Positions 34,537-43,045 of a stretch of 64,000 nt of DNA are shown here, one piece after another. The notes beneath the pieces are model-generated. The model did not search any database. It saw only the letters and a list, made by a program, of their open reading frames with translations, and was not told where the DNA came from. How positions within the stretch are numbered: position 1 is the first letter of the stretch; the number at the start of each line of letters is the position of its first letter. The DNA is from Metabacillus flavus (GTDB lineage Bacteria; Bacillota; Bacilli; Bacillales; Bacillaceae): NCBI RefSeq assembly GCF_018283675.1, contig NZ_JAGVRK010000001.1, positions 2,108,001 to 2,172,000 on the forward strand, given 5' to 3'. Position numbers and translations under genes: made by a program.

Positions 34537-34567
34537 ATTGTATGTGTGAATTCAGCCGTTTATATCA
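34537..34567 (-). promoter_or_regulatory. Sigma-E-like promoter of the yodT operon
   Basis: Minus strand -10 CATACAAT (34537-34544) fits CATAYAMT; TGATATA (34561-34567) lies 16 bases upstream as a -35 candidate, slightly far. It is 39 bases before the yodT start. Confidence 0.5.
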
Positions 34568-34704
34568 GAATGCTAGGCGGATTTTATCAAGGAATTTGAT
34601 GCTGGAAATTAGAGTTTTGCCCGGTTTAGACAAGAAAACGTTATTTTTCACACGGCTTCTCATTCAAATGCTCTGGATTACAATCAGGACTCAATCATTT
34701 ACCA

Positions 34705-34740
34705 CAAAAAAGACCCGCTGGATGAGGATCCGGCGAGTCT
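34705..34740 (-). terminator. Terminator of the 39-aa gene
   Basis: AGACTCGC / GCGGGTCT (one G-U pair) plus inner GGATCC pairing, then TTTTTT on the minus strand, starting inside the stop codon. Confidence 0.75.
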
Positions 34741-34858
34741 AAGTCCTATTCAGTATTTTCGGATGCGAAAGACTCCTTGCAGCAGTTCCCGAATGATCAT
34801 TATCCAACTGAAATAGCTGAATAGCTTCTTCTTTGGTCAATTCTTCATTCGTGTACAA
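34739..34858 (-). CDS. Small protein, 39 aa, TTG start
   Basis: Reads MYTNEELTKEEAIQLFQLDN and ends SHPKILNRT; acidic amphipathic helix followed by a polar tail. Family not recognised. GGAGGAG lies 9 bases before the TTG and a clean terminator follows the stop, which together are the support for a real gene. It is too short for ordinary gene callers. Confidence 0.55.
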   Translation of the reverse strand: MYTNEELTKEEAIQLFQLDNDHSGTAARSLSHPKILNRT

Positions 34859-34983
34859 TTTTTTGCTCCTCCAATCCAATTCAATGAAATCCCCAACTCA
34901 TCTTCCTTCCATCGTAAAAATGGAAACTTCTATATGTAAACATAATTTTATTAAACTTTAAGCAGCTTTAACATATAAACGAT

Positions 34984-35049
34984 GGCTGTATTCGCTAACT
35001 TTGCAATGTTTTCCGCTACACTATGCTCGGCTTCCGCCCCGAATCAGCC
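34984..35049 (-). mobile_element. 66-bp MITE remnant
   Basis: Ends GGCTGTATTCG and CGAATCAGCC are inverted repeats with one base inserted; flanks TAAACGAT and TAAACTAG match at 6 of 8. The inside (TTTTCCGCT, TGCTCGGCTTCCGCCCC) resembles the right part of the full-length copy. The rest of 34860-35057 holds nothing recognised. Confidence 0.5.
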
Positions 35050-35057
35050 TAAACTAG

Positions 35058-35083
35058 AAAAAGAAGCGGGTTTTTCCCGCTTC
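35058..35083 (-). terminator. Terminator of the flavoprotein gene
   Basis: GAAGCGGG / CCCGCTTC hairpin and T-run on the minus strand directly after the stop at 35087. Confidence 0.85.
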
Positions 35084-35086
35084 CGA

Positions 35087-36550
35087 TTAAGCAAATATTT
35101 CTTCTTTTTTAATTGTTTCTTTTTTATTCGCTATATCCCGGGCAATCCATACCCCGCAAGCCCCTGCCTGTGCAAGTCCTCTTGTAATCCCCGCTCCGTC
35201 GCCGCCTACATAAAGACCGCCGATTTCAGTTTCAAATCTGTCATTCAGTTTTGGCCTGGCAGAGTAAAATTTGGCTTCTATTCCATAGAAAAGGGTGTGT
35301 TCAGAAGCAAGACCAGGTGTTACTTTATCAAGAGCTTCTGTCATTTCAATCAGACTCTTCATTGTGTTATAAGGCAAAGCGAGACCTAGATCGCCAGGTA
35401 CTGCTTCTTTTAGGGTTGGTTCTAAAAATCCTTCTTTAATCCGGTTTGCCGTTGACCGCCGCCCTTTTAAAATATCTCCATATTTCTGTACAATCAACCC
35501 GCCGCTTGACAGGCTGTTCGCAAGTCTTGAAACTTCATGGGCATATTCATTCGGCTGATCAAACGGCTCAGAAAATTTATGGGATACGAGCAGGGCAAAA
35601 TTTGTATTGCCGCTTCCAAGCTTCGGGTCTTTGTAGGCGTGTCCATTTGCAAGCATCGTACCGGAGTGATTTTCAACGACCACGTGACCGGAAGGATTAC
35701 TGCAAAACGTTCGGACTCTCGTTCCTACAGAGGTGTTGAAGATGAATTTTCCTTCATACAAATGCTCATTAATTTCCTGCATGACCACATTGGACGTTTC
35801 AACACGTACCCCTATATCTACTTGATTGCTGATCATAGATAGACGACGCTTTTTCATGATGCTTCCAAGCCATGTTGACCCATCTCTTCCAGGGGTCACT
35901 ATTACTTTATCTGCCAAAACTTTTTCACCATTTTTCAGTATAATCCCTTTTACCTGATGGCTTCCGTCAGCCTTGACCGTAATCAGATCTTCTACTTCTG
36001 CTTTGAACTGCATCTCAATTTTCGTGGAAAGATGTTCATAAATACTTTTCAATATTTCCAGGTTTTGTTCTGTTCCAAGATGGCGGACTTGAGCTCTAAG
36101 CAGTTTTAACCCTGCTGCATACCCTCTTCGCTCGATATCTTTCACTTTATCTGTCAGAGGATCAGTTATCGTATCAGTCGCACCGTGGTTTAAATTAATT
36201 TGGTCAACGTATTTAATCAGATCAATAACTGTACTTTCAGGAAGGTAATCCGTCATCCAGCCCCCGAATTCACTTGTTATGTTAAATTTCCCATCTGAAT
36301 AAGCTCCCGCTCCTCCAAAACCATTTGTAATTGAACAAGCTGGGAGACATCCAGAGAAGTCCTTTTTCCCCGCAGGCGGAGGACATTTCTCAATTTTTTT
36401 CTGAAGAATCGGACAATTTCTCCGATAAATATCGTGTCCTTTATCAATCAGCAGGATTTTGAAGTCCGGCATCAGGCTGGAAAGTTCATAAGAAGCAAAG
36501 ATGCCGGCCGGCCCGGCTCCTACGATAATTACGTCATACATACGGTTCAA
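35087..36550 (-). CDS. FAD-dependent oxidoreductase (COG2509 family)
   Basis: 487 residues. Rossmann motif VGAGPAGIFASYEL at the N-terminus, a Cys-rich segment (CPILQKKIEKCPPP, GCLPACS) that may bind a metal or disulfide, and C-terminal FAD motif GGLYVGGDGAGITRGLAQAGA. Belongs to the uncharacterised FAD-dependent dehydrogenase family COG2509; substrate unknown. TTG start at 36550, 8 bases after GGAGGG. Confidence 0.82.
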   Translation of the reverse strand: MNRMYDVIIVGAGPAGIFASYELSSLMPDFKILLIDKGHDIYRRNCPILQKKIEKCPPPAGKKDFSGCLPACSITNGFGGAGAYSDGKFNITSEFGGWMTDYLPESTVIDLIKYVDQINLNHGATDTITDPLTDKVKDIERRGYAAGLKLLRAQVRHLGTEQNLEILKSIYEHLSTKIEMQFKAEVEDLITVKADGSHQVKGIILKNGEKVLADKVIVTPGRDGSTWLGSIMKKRRLSMISNQVDIGVRVETSNVVMQEINEHLYEGKFIFNTSVGTRVRTFCSNPSGHVVVENHSGTMLANGHAYKDPKLGSGNTNFALLVSHKFSEPFDQPNEYAHEVSRLANSLSSGGLIVQKYGDILKGRRSTANRIKEGFLEPTLKEAVPGDLGLALPYNTMKSLIEMTEALDKVTPGLASEHTLFYGIEAKFYSARPKLNDRFETEIGGLYVGGDGAGITRGLAQAGACGVWIARDIANKKETIKKEEIFA

Positions 36551-36679
36551 GGAAAATCCCTCCGTTTTTGTTTTTCAAACATCCTTGGTAAATATACCAA
36601 AGCAAACCGCTTCCGTCAACAAATAAAACGAACTATAGGGTGTATTTTTTATAAAACGTTCGTGTTTTGCTTATGTAAT

Positions 36680-36706
36680 AAAAAAAGAGGCGTTAGGCCC
36701 CTTTTT
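36680..36706 (-). terminator. Weak terminator after the YjcZ-type gene
   Basis: AAGGGGCC / GCCTCTT stem with one mismatch and a T-run on the minus strand. Confidence 0.4.
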
Positions 36707-36711
36707 ACAAA

Positions 36712-36828
36712 TCAATAGCCGATATAGGCAGCTCCTACGATAATCAGCAAGATAAACAATACAACGATGAGTACGAAGCTGCTTCCATAACCGCCGTGTC
36801 CATGACCATATCCTGGGTAGCAATACAT
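36712..36828 (-). CDS. YjcZ family sporulation peptide, 38 aa
   Basis: [18 protein letters not shown] followed by one hydrophobic helix [18 protein letters not shown]. This Gly/Tyr/His head plus single helix is the YjcZ/YrlD family, a mother-cell sporulation peptide family. RBS GGAGGG; start at 36828 rather than the longer open frame. A perfect sigma-K -10 is 34 bases upstream. Confidence 0.88.
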   Translation of the reverse strand: MYCYPGYGHGHGGYGSSFVLIVVLFILLIIVGAAYIGY

Positions 36829-36861
36829 AATGCAATCCCTCCATTTGTTGTGAGTCAATGA

Positions 36862-36870
36862 TAGCCTATG
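36862..36870 (-). promoter_or_regulatory. Sigma-K -10 element of the YjcZ-type gene
   Basis: CATAGGCTA on the minus strand matches CATAnnnTA; AACG is found 17 bases upstream where mACm is expected. Confidence 0.5.
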
Positions 36871-37193
36871 CAGAACCCAGGTTGTTTCGTTTGTGCGAAT
36901 GCCTATTTTTTTTTTCGTTTCCGAATCCGTTTCTGTATTAGCATCACTTTTTAGGCTTAGCGCAACATCATTTAACAAATTTTCACTATACACTTCCTCG
37001 ATGGCATCCCCATTATCTGGAAGAATTCATCAAAAGTATCTTTACTATCCTTCGTCTAAGGTACGGCTGTTTGATTATTATTTAACCTCTAAAGAAATCC
37101 GCTATGTTCTGACTAATAGCAGTCTTTCTCCAGAATCCATTTGTACTTAATTACAAAAAAGACAATTCACCATATAATTCAAAATTATGACCC
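36871..37193. other. Intergenic stretch with no recognised gene
   Basis: 365 bases lie between the YjcZ-type start and the epimerase-like stop. Apart from the promoter of the YjcZ gene nothing is supported. An 85-codon open frame on the plus strand (36893-37150) has a poly-Phe start, no RBS and no family likeness. Confidence 0.5.
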
Positions 37194-38087
37194 CTAAGTT
37201 TGCAAGTAAAAGTCCAATGTATCTGACAAAGAATCCTCAAATGAATAGCGGGGTTTCCACCCAATATCTAATAAACGTGCGGGATTGCCCATTGAATTTG
37301 CTTCTGCCGGCAGGCCTTCCTTTGCTTCAATTTCAAAAGGAAAAGGGGTAATCATTTTATATCCCTCTGCCACGTCCTGGATTGATCGGTTTTTACCGGA
37401 ACAAACGTCGTATGTTTCTCCGGACAAACTGAAGTTCAGCAGAATTTCATAGCCCGCCATTGCATCCCTTACATCTAAGAAATCTTTTTCAGCAATAGGA
37501 TTGTCAATTGTAAGCTTCCTATCGGTTCCGTTTTTTTGCATGTTCATAATCGCTTTTGCAAATGCAGCACATTCTCCTTCTGAATATCCGGGTCCTATTA
37601 AATTAGAGGGTTTAGCAATTACCGCATCAAGCCCATATAACTTGCCCCATGCTAGTGAGCAGAGCGTTTGAAGTGGTTTACTTAGGTGATGGGGAATCAA
37701 CTCCAAATGCAGCCGTTCTGCTTGCAAAGCAGACACGGTAATGAGGGTCTTTGAGTCCGGATTTTTTCTTGAAAGAGCATCAAGTAAAAGAATGGTGGAA
37801 AGCATATTTGCTTTTAAATTACTAATGGTATATGTCCCTTTTTCTCCTGCATACCCTATCCCTTCTAAATGAAGAAGGCAGTCTGGTTTAGTTTGGTTTA
37901 TTAATTCTGTCACGGCATTCTCATCTGTTAAATCACAAAGCCTCATGTTGAAATCTTTAAAATCTCTGTTATTTTCAGATGGCCAACTTGCTGTTCCGAT
38001 TACTTCGTATCCTTTTTCAATAAAGTGCTGGCAAGCATGCCTTCCTGTAAAATCATTTGCTCTTGTAATCAATATTCTTTTACTCAT
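37194..38087 (-). CDS. NAD-dependent epimerase/dehydratase-like protein with altered active site
   Basis: 297 residues with the overall pattern of extended SDR sugar-nucleotide epimerases or reductases (SNLKANMLSTILLLDAL, AKPSNLIGPGYSEGE, KDFLDVRDAMAGYEILL). The cofactor motif is damaged: TRANDFTG at 8-15 where TGAxGFxG is expected, losing two of three glycines, and the catalytic Tyr of YxxxK is His133 (HHLSK). It may be a pseudoenzyme or a decaying gene; the frame is intact. Its ATG overlaps the stop of the upstream broken gene (ATGAGTAA). A spore-polysaccharide role is a guess from position next to yodT. Confidence 0.7.
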   Translation of the reverse strand: MSKRILITRANDFTGRHACQHFIEKGYEVIGTASWPSENNRDFKDFNMRLCDLTDENAVTELINQTKPDCLLHLEGIGYAGEKGTYTISNLKANMLSTILLLDALSRKNPDSKTLITVSALQAERLHLELIPHHLSKPLQTLCSLAWGKLYGLDAVIAKPSNLIGPGYSEGECAAFAKAIMNMQKNGTDRKLTIDNPIAEKDFLDVRDAMAGYEILLNFSLSGETYDVCSGKNRSIQDVAEGYKMITPFPFEIEAKEGLPAEANSMGNPARLLDIGWKPRYSFEDSLSDTLDFYLQT

Positions 38088-38425
38088 TATCTTCAGTCCA
38101 TTTTAGTGGCTGCACTTCACAAACCGGAACGTACTTGAGGGCAGCATCTCCCTTTCTTTGTTCCATAAATATAACATCAAAATACAATTCCTAATTCCCT
38201 CCAAACTTGATTTTAAGCCGATTGTTTGCCCTTGTCCTCATGCATTCCCCCTAAGATATGCTCTTTCCAGCTGATCTGCATAGGCAGTTCTAATAAATCA
38301 GGAATCATTTTCAGATAAAAGTGTTTACACCGGCTTTTAATCTTTGTAAAAAAACTCCAATTTATTGAAGGTGGTTTTTCTATTTTCTCCTTAAGAGTAA
38401 TAAAGCTGGTAATATTCGTCCGCAG
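38080..38425 (-). pseudogene. 3' remnant of a gene upstream of the epimerase-like gene
   Basis: A 71-codon open stretch without a start (38213-38425), containing FFTKIKSRCKHFYLKMIP and LLELPMQISWKEHILGGM, ends in TAA. A second open piece in another frame (38080-38166; LKYVPVCEVQPLKWTEDN) ends exactly where the epimerase-like gene begins. Together they look like the C-terminal third of a protein broken by a deletion and frameshift. The parent family was not recognised; position suggests a cge-type spore-surface glycosylation gene. Confidence 0.5.
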
Positions 38426-38433
38426 TCAATAAA

Positions 38434-38472
38434 TAAAAAAACAAGGCTGCCTGTAAATCAGGCAGCCTTGTT
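38434..38472 (-). terminator. Terminator of msrAB
   Basis: ACAAGGCTGCCTG / CAGGCAGCCTTGT perfect 13-bp stem with 5-base loop, T-run on the minus strand, 4 bases after the stop. Confidence 0.93.
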
Positions 38473-38475
38473 TCA

Positions 38476-39426
38476 TTAGTCAAATAAAACGCTGTAACGC
38501 TCGTACCCTTTTTCAGCTAATTCACTCTTTGGTATGAACTTCAATGCTGCAGAATTAATGCAGTACCTGAGTCCATTTGGTCCCGGTCCATCATTAAATA
38601 CATGGCCCAAATGAGAATCTGCGGATTTGCTGCGCACCTCTGTCCGCACCATACCGTGAGTAAAATCCATTTTTTCATCGACCTCTTCTTCATCAATCGG
38701 CTTCGTAAAGCTCGGCCAGCCGCACCCGGCATCGTATTGCTCTGTCGAACTGAAAAGAGGTTTTCCGGAAACGATATCCACATATATACCCTCTTCTTTA
38801 TTGTCCCAGAACTCATTGCGGAAAGGGGGCTCTGTTCCGTTATTTTGCGTGACTTCGTATTGCATTGGAGTCAGCGTCTTAATAATTTCTGCTTTTTCAT
38901 CATTTTTCCAATGATCTTCAATAAACTTTGCACGGCCAGATCCTGTTTTGTACCGGTTGTAGTGCGCTGAATTTTTTTTATAGTAATCCTGATGGTATTC
39001 TTCAGCAGGGTAAAATGGGGAAGCCGGTTTTATTTCCGTTGCAATCGGCCTGCTGAATTTTCCGCTGGCTGCGAGTTTTGATTTCGACTCTTCTGCAAGC
39101 CGTTCCTGCTGCTCGCTGTGATAAAATATAGCGGTTTTATAAGACTCTCCGCGGTCAAAAAACTGTCCGCCTGCATCTGTAGGATCGATTTGCTGCCAAA
39201 AAAGTTCAAGGAGTTTCTCGTAAGGGAAAACGTCCGGCTGAAATGTTATTTGAACCGCCTCATAATGACCGGTCTGATTGGAGCATACTTGTTCATAGGT
39301 AGGATTCTCCATCGTGCCACCCGTATAGCCTGAGACTACCCTTTCAATTCCAGGCATCTCATCAAAAGGCTGGACCATGCACCAGAAGCACCCTCCGGCA
39401 AATGTTGCCAATTCTGTTTGTTTCAT
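38476..39426 (-). CDS. msrAB: Methionine sulfoxide reductase, fused MsrA-MsrB
   Basis: 316 residues. MsrA domain at 1-165 with GGCFWC catalytic motif; MsrB domain at about 180-316 with CGWPSF and the catalytic RYCIN. Reduces both S and R sulfoxides of methionine. In B. subtilis the two activities are separate genes (msrA, msrB); here they are one polypeptide. The two CXXC zinc pairs seen in many MsrB proteins are absent. RBS GAGGTG. Confidence 0.94.
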   Translation of the reverse strand: MKQTELATFAGGCFWCMVQPFDEMPGIERVVSGYTGGTMENPTYEQVCSNQTGHYEAVQITFQPDVFPYEKLLELFWQQIDPTDAGGQFFDRGESYKTAIFYHSEQQERLAEESKSKLAASGKFSRPIATEIKPASPFYPAEEYHQDYYKKNSAHYNRYKTGSGRAKFIEDHWKNDEKAEIIKTLTPMQYEVTQNNGTEPPFRNEFWDNKEEGIYVDIVSGKPLFSSTEQYDAGCGWPSFTKPIDEEEVDEKMDFTHGMVRTEVRSKSADSHLGHVFNDGPGPNGLRYCINSAALKFIPKSELAEKGYERYSVLFD

Positions 39427-39538
39427 TATCAGACACCTCGCTTTAGATTCATATTTCTATTATACCACCTGCTATCCGCAGGAAAAGAAACTTGCTTTAC
39501 ACAAGGACTGTCTTCTAAAAAATCCCAGATTGTTATTC

Positions 39539-39592
39539 TTGACAAAAAGAAGGAAAGTACTTAATCTAATTAATAGTTCAGTTACTTAAGTA
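39539..39592 (+). promoter_or_regulatory. Promoter and likely MarR operator
   Basis: TTGACA (39539-39544), 17-base spacer, TAATCT (39562-39567). A perfect palindrome TACTTAAGTA at 39583-39592 and a related AGTACTTAA across the spacer/-10 suggest an autoregulatory MarR site. Confidence 0.6.
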
Positions 39593-39616
39593 TTTTTCAG
39601 AAAGCAGGGAAAGGGT

Positions 39617-40045
39617 TTGAACCATAAGGAAGAGCTTCTATATGAAATGGAAGGCCTGCTGCGGAGCGTATTCCGCCAGCTCCGCCAGGGTGTTAACAGC
39701 ATATTGGAAAAGGAAATATCAAGGAATGAATTCTTTATTCTAAAAGCACTTCACTGCGAAGGAACGTTAAAAGCATCCGATTTATCCAAAAAGCTGGATG
39801 TATCAGCAAGCCATATTACATCTATGGCGGATTCACTCGTCGGCAAAGGATTAATCGAACGGTCCCGAGCGGAATCCGACCGCAGAATCATCAACATTGG
39901 CATAACTGATGCAGGTACAAAGAAATTAATGGAGCTGGAAAAAAAGAAAACTGAATATCTTTTTGAACGGTTCGAAAGCCTAAATCAGGAAGAGCTTCAA
40001 ACGCTTGTGCATTTATTTAAAAAATTAGATACAGATTTGGATTAA
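39617..40045 (+). CDS. MarR family transcriptional regulator
   Basis: 142-residue winged-helix regulator: LKASDLSKKLDVSASHITSMADSLVGKGLIERSRAESDRRIINIGIT is the DNA-binding wing with the conserved DRR. Positioned after msrAB as B. subtilis ypoP, but here followed by a multidrug exporter 41 bases downstream, which it probably represses. The start is TTG 39617 with AGGG upstream; the next Met (MEGLLRS) has no RBS. Confidence 0.87.
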   Translation: MNHKEELLYEMEGLLRSVFRQLRQGVNSILEKEISRNEFFILKALHCEGTLKASDLSKKLDVSASHITSMADSLVGKGLIERSRAESDRRIINIGITDAGTKKLMELEKKKTEYLFERFESLNQEELQTLVHLFKKLDTDLD

Positions 40046-40086
40046 AACTTGATAGCTAAGCTCTAATACAGGAGGAACAAAACAGA

Positions 40087-41682
40087 ATGGAACATTTAGA
40101 TCACCGCAAAAAAGTGACGATTATGATTGCGATCATGGCCGCTATGCTTTTTGCCGCATTAAACCAGACGATTGTCGGTACAGCACTGCCTAAAATTGTG
40201 GCGGAACTGGGAGGCTTTGAATATTACAGCTGGGTCTTCACAATTTTCATGCTGACTTCCAGTATAACGTCTGTCCTAGTTGGAAAACTGTCTGATATTT
40301 ATGGACGGAAACCTTTTATCTTAATTGGAATTGGCGTATTTATGGCCGGCTCATTAATGGCAGGATTTTCTCAATCAATGATTCAGCTTATCATCTTCAG
40401 GGGAATCCAGGGCTTCGGGGGAGGCATGATTATGTCTACTTCCTTTACAGCCGTCGGTGACCTTTTTTCACCAAGAGAACGGGGACGCTGGCAGGGAATC
40501 CTGAGCTCTGTTTTTGGATTGGCAAGTGTGTTCGGTCCAACCTTTGGAGGCTGGATCGTTGATAATGCCAATTGGCAGTGGGTTTTCTGGGTATTTCTCC
40601 CTTTTGGAATTCTCGCATTTATTTGCATCATGGCCCTATTCCCAAGTACACCTAGAAAGCAGGCAGAATCCATTGATTACTTAGGATCAATTTTGGTCAC
40701 TTCGGTTATCGTTCCGCTGCTTCTGGCCTTCACATGGGCAGGAACTACGTACGATTGGACTTCCCTGCAAATCATTGGTCTTTTTGCTTTAACCGTCTTA
40801 TCTCTTATTCTTTTCGTTTATGCTGAAAAGCGTGCGAAAAGCCCGGTTCTCCCATTAGAACTTTTCCGCAATAGAATCTTCACATTATCTAACATTGCCG
40901 GCTTCATTTTAGGTGTCGGAATGTTCGGAGCCGTCATGTATGTTCCTTTCTTCATTCAGGGAGTTATGGGCGTATCGGCTGCTGTTTCAGGTCTCATCAT
41001 GATGCCAATGACGTTATCTATGGTCGCTGCAAGCAGCATCACCGGTTCTCTTATTACGAAAACAGGAAAATATAAAATATATGCTTTAATTGGACTGGCA
41101 ATTATGGCAGCTGGAATGTTTTCATTGTCATTGATGGATGAAAACACATGGATTGCCGTAGCGGTCATCAATAATATGATTGTTGGGGCAGGCCTGGGGA
41201 TGAGCTTCCCGATCTTCACTTTGACTGTTCAAAATGCAGTTGGACACCAATATCTCGGGGTGGCTACTGCCTCCTCCCAGCTGTTCCGCCAAACGGGAGG
41301 GACTGTGGGAGTTGCGATTATGGGCCTTGTCCTGAACAATAGTATGCATCACGCTGCAAAGCCTGATGTGCCGACAGACCTTCCTTCGGGCAAACTGGAG
41401 GGTCTCATGAATCCGCAAGCACTCATGGATCATGCAAAATTAGAGAAAATTCAAGAATCTGTCCCTCCGCAATATCAAGATGCCATCAGCAAAATAATTG
41501 ACGGAGTTAGAAATACTCTGGAAGCAGGACTTAGCAATGTATTTCTCATTTGTTCAGGTGTCATTTTGATTGGTTTTGCATTAACCTTCTTCCTTAAACA
41601 AATTCCGCTTAGAACAAGCAACAAGGATGAGAGCACCGAAAAAGACAAGGAAGATCAGAATCTTGCTGTAAAAGAATCGTAA
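40087..41682 (+). CDS. MFS multidrug efflux transporter, DHA2 (EmrB/QacA) type
   Basis: 531 residues, 14 predicted helices. Motif A GKLSDIYGRKP after helix 2, motif D-like ALNQTIVGTALPKIV in helix 1, and motif C GGxxGPTFGGW in helix 5. Drug:H+ antiporter of the EmrB/QacA subfamily, probably exporting lipophilic compounds. Same transcription unit as the MarR gene. RBS AGGAGGA. Confidence 0.92.
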   Translation: MEHLDHRKKVTIMIAIMAAMLFAALNQTIVGTALPKIVAELGGFEYYSWVFTIFMLTSSITSVLVGKLSDIYGRKPFILIGIGVFMAGSLMAGFSQSMIQLIIFRGIQGFGGGMIMSTSFTAVGDLFSPRERGRWQGILSSVFGLASVFGPTFGGWIVDNANWQWVFWVFLPFGILAFICIMALFPSTPRKQAESIDYLGSILVTSVIVPLLLAFTWAGTTYDWTSLQIIGLFALTVLSLILFVYAEKRAKSPVLPLELFRNRIFTLSNIAGFILGVGMFGAVMYVPFFIQGVMGVSAAVSGLIMMPMTLSMVAASSITGSLITKTGKYKIYALIGLAIMAAGMFSLSLMDENTWIAVAVINNMIVGAGLGMSFPIFTLTVQNAVGHQYLGVATASSQLFRQTGGTVGVAIMGLVLNNSMHHAAKPDVPTDLPSGKLEGLMNPQALMDHAKLEKIQESVPPQYQDAISKIIDGVRNTLEAGLSNVFLICSGVILIGFALTFFLKQIPLRTSNKDESTEKDKEDQNLAVKES

Positions 41683-41774
41683 AACGACATTTGCACAAGT
41701 GAGCTGCAGGGTTTTTTCGAATAATATTCTCTACTTGAGATATGCTAATGGTATTCAAGCATGGAGGTGTTTTC

Positions 41775-42032
41775 ATGATTGCTCCGTATCTTTGTCCAAA
41801 TTGCAAAACAAATCGCTCAAGGTATCACCTTTTAGAACAGAGTCCTCAAGCTGTTAAATTGAATCCTCAATCAGGTGAAATTATGGAACAATATGATTCG
41901 TCCTCTCTGGATCCCTTTCATCTTCCCTATAAAGGAACGTCCAAGCGGGTCCAGTGCGGATCATGCGGATTGATTGAGGATGAACAATCCTTTGTCAAAT
42001 TTGCAGAAAGCCATCCTGCAAAACTGCAATGA
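41775..42032 (+). CDS. Zinc-ribbon small protein, 85 aa
   Basis: Two CXXC pairs (CPNC at residues 7-10 and CGSC near 60) with about 50 residues between; no enzyme motif. Family not recognised. Start at ATG 41775 with GGAGGTG upstream; the longer frame has no RBS. Ends just before a bidirectional terminator. Confidence 0.7.
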   Translation: MIAPYLCPNCKTNRSRYHLLEQSPQAVKLNPQSGEIMEQYDSSSLDPFHLPYKGTSKRVQCGSCGLIEDEQSFVKFAESHPAKLQ

Positions 42033-42060
42033 AAAAGACTGCCATTCGGCAGTCTTTTTC
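42031..42060. terminator. Bidirectional terminator
   Basis: GAAAAAGACTGCC / GGCAGTCTTTTTC, perfect 13-bp stem between converging genes. Confidence 0.92.
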
Positions 42061-42062
42061 AT

Positions 42063-42869
42063 TTATTCCTTCGGTTTTGGATGAACAAAATTCTCAAGAA
42101 AATCTTTTAATACATTGTTAAAAGCATCAGACTCCTCAAGCATCCCCATATGGCCGGCTCCGTTCAGGACAGACTGGTAAATATGAGGCCCTTTAGCTGT
42201 AAAGGTTTTTTCCGGTGCTACGACCTCATCCTTTTCTCCTGCAAGCAGAAGTACAGGAACATCCGACGTTTCAAGAATGCTTCTTCTGTCCGGTCTGTTC
42301 TTCATGGCTTCAAGGGCAGCAATCGCACCTGTAGTAGGCGTATGATAACCGATTTGTTTGGCGAAATCCGCTTCGTCCCCACTCCTGTTTTGTTCTGCAA
42401 ACAATTTTGGAACCAAATTATCGATAAAAGATTTTATTCCCTCTTTCTCGATTTTTTCCATACCCGCTTCCCTGCCTAGTTTTGCGTCTTCGCTGTCCGG
42501 GAATCCCGTGGAATGAACCAGACCAAAAGAGTTAAGACTGTCCGGGTACTTTTCAGCAAAAGCCAGGGCGACATATCCTCCGAGTGAATGTCCGAAAATC
42601 GAAGCACTTTGAATCTTCAAATCATCCATAACAAGCTTGATATCTTCCGCCATTTCCTCTACTCCATAGCTTTCTTTCACTGTGCTCGATCCGCCGTGCC
42701 CTCTTAAATTCACCGCGAGCACCCTATGCTTTTCAGCCATTTCAGGAATCACGTATTTCCAATATTCCGCACTCCCGCAAAATCCGTGAATGAGAATAAC
42801 AGGATCCCCTACTCCTTCGTCAATATATGTAATTGTCCGATCATTTTTCGTTAATTCATACTGGTTCAT
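42063..42869 (-). CDS. Alpha/beta hydrolase
   Basis: 268 residues. LIHGFCGSAEYW oxyanion stretch, nucleophile elbow GHSLGG, acid AGEKDEVV and catalytic His in NGAGHMGMLEE. Lipase/esterase-like cytosolic hydrolase, substrate unknown. Start at ATG 42869 after GAGGAGG; the longer open frame reads into the intergenic region. Confidence 0.87.
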   Translation of the reverse strand: MNQYELTKNDRTITYIDEGVGDPVILIHGFCGSAEYWKYVIPEMAEKHRVLAVNLRGHGGSSTVKESYGVEEMAEDIKLVMDDLKIQSASIFGHSLGGYVALAFAEKYPDSLNSFGLVHSTGFPDSEDAKLGREAGMEKIEKEGIKSFIDNLVPKLFAEQNRSGDEADFAKQIGYHTPTTGAIAALEAMKNRPDRRSILETSDVPVLLLAGEKDEVVAPEKTFTAKGPHIYQSVLNGAGHMGMLEESDAFNNVLKDFLENFVHPKPKE

Positions 42870-43045
42870 AATCATCCTCCTCTTCGTACCTATTTTTTTC
42901 CTTAATACTATCCGTTCAAACATCATATAGGTGAATAGAGAACAATTACACCCTTCAGTTAACATAATAATATTACGTATAGTACAATCTATCCTGATTC
43001 CCGCTAAACCGGCTGATGAAAACTTACAGAATGGAGTGTTTCAAA

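Noticed and set aside
36893-37150. 85-codon open frame on the plus strand
   Set aside because: No RBS, begins with a low-complexity Phe run that is antisense to a T/A tract, no recognised similarity.
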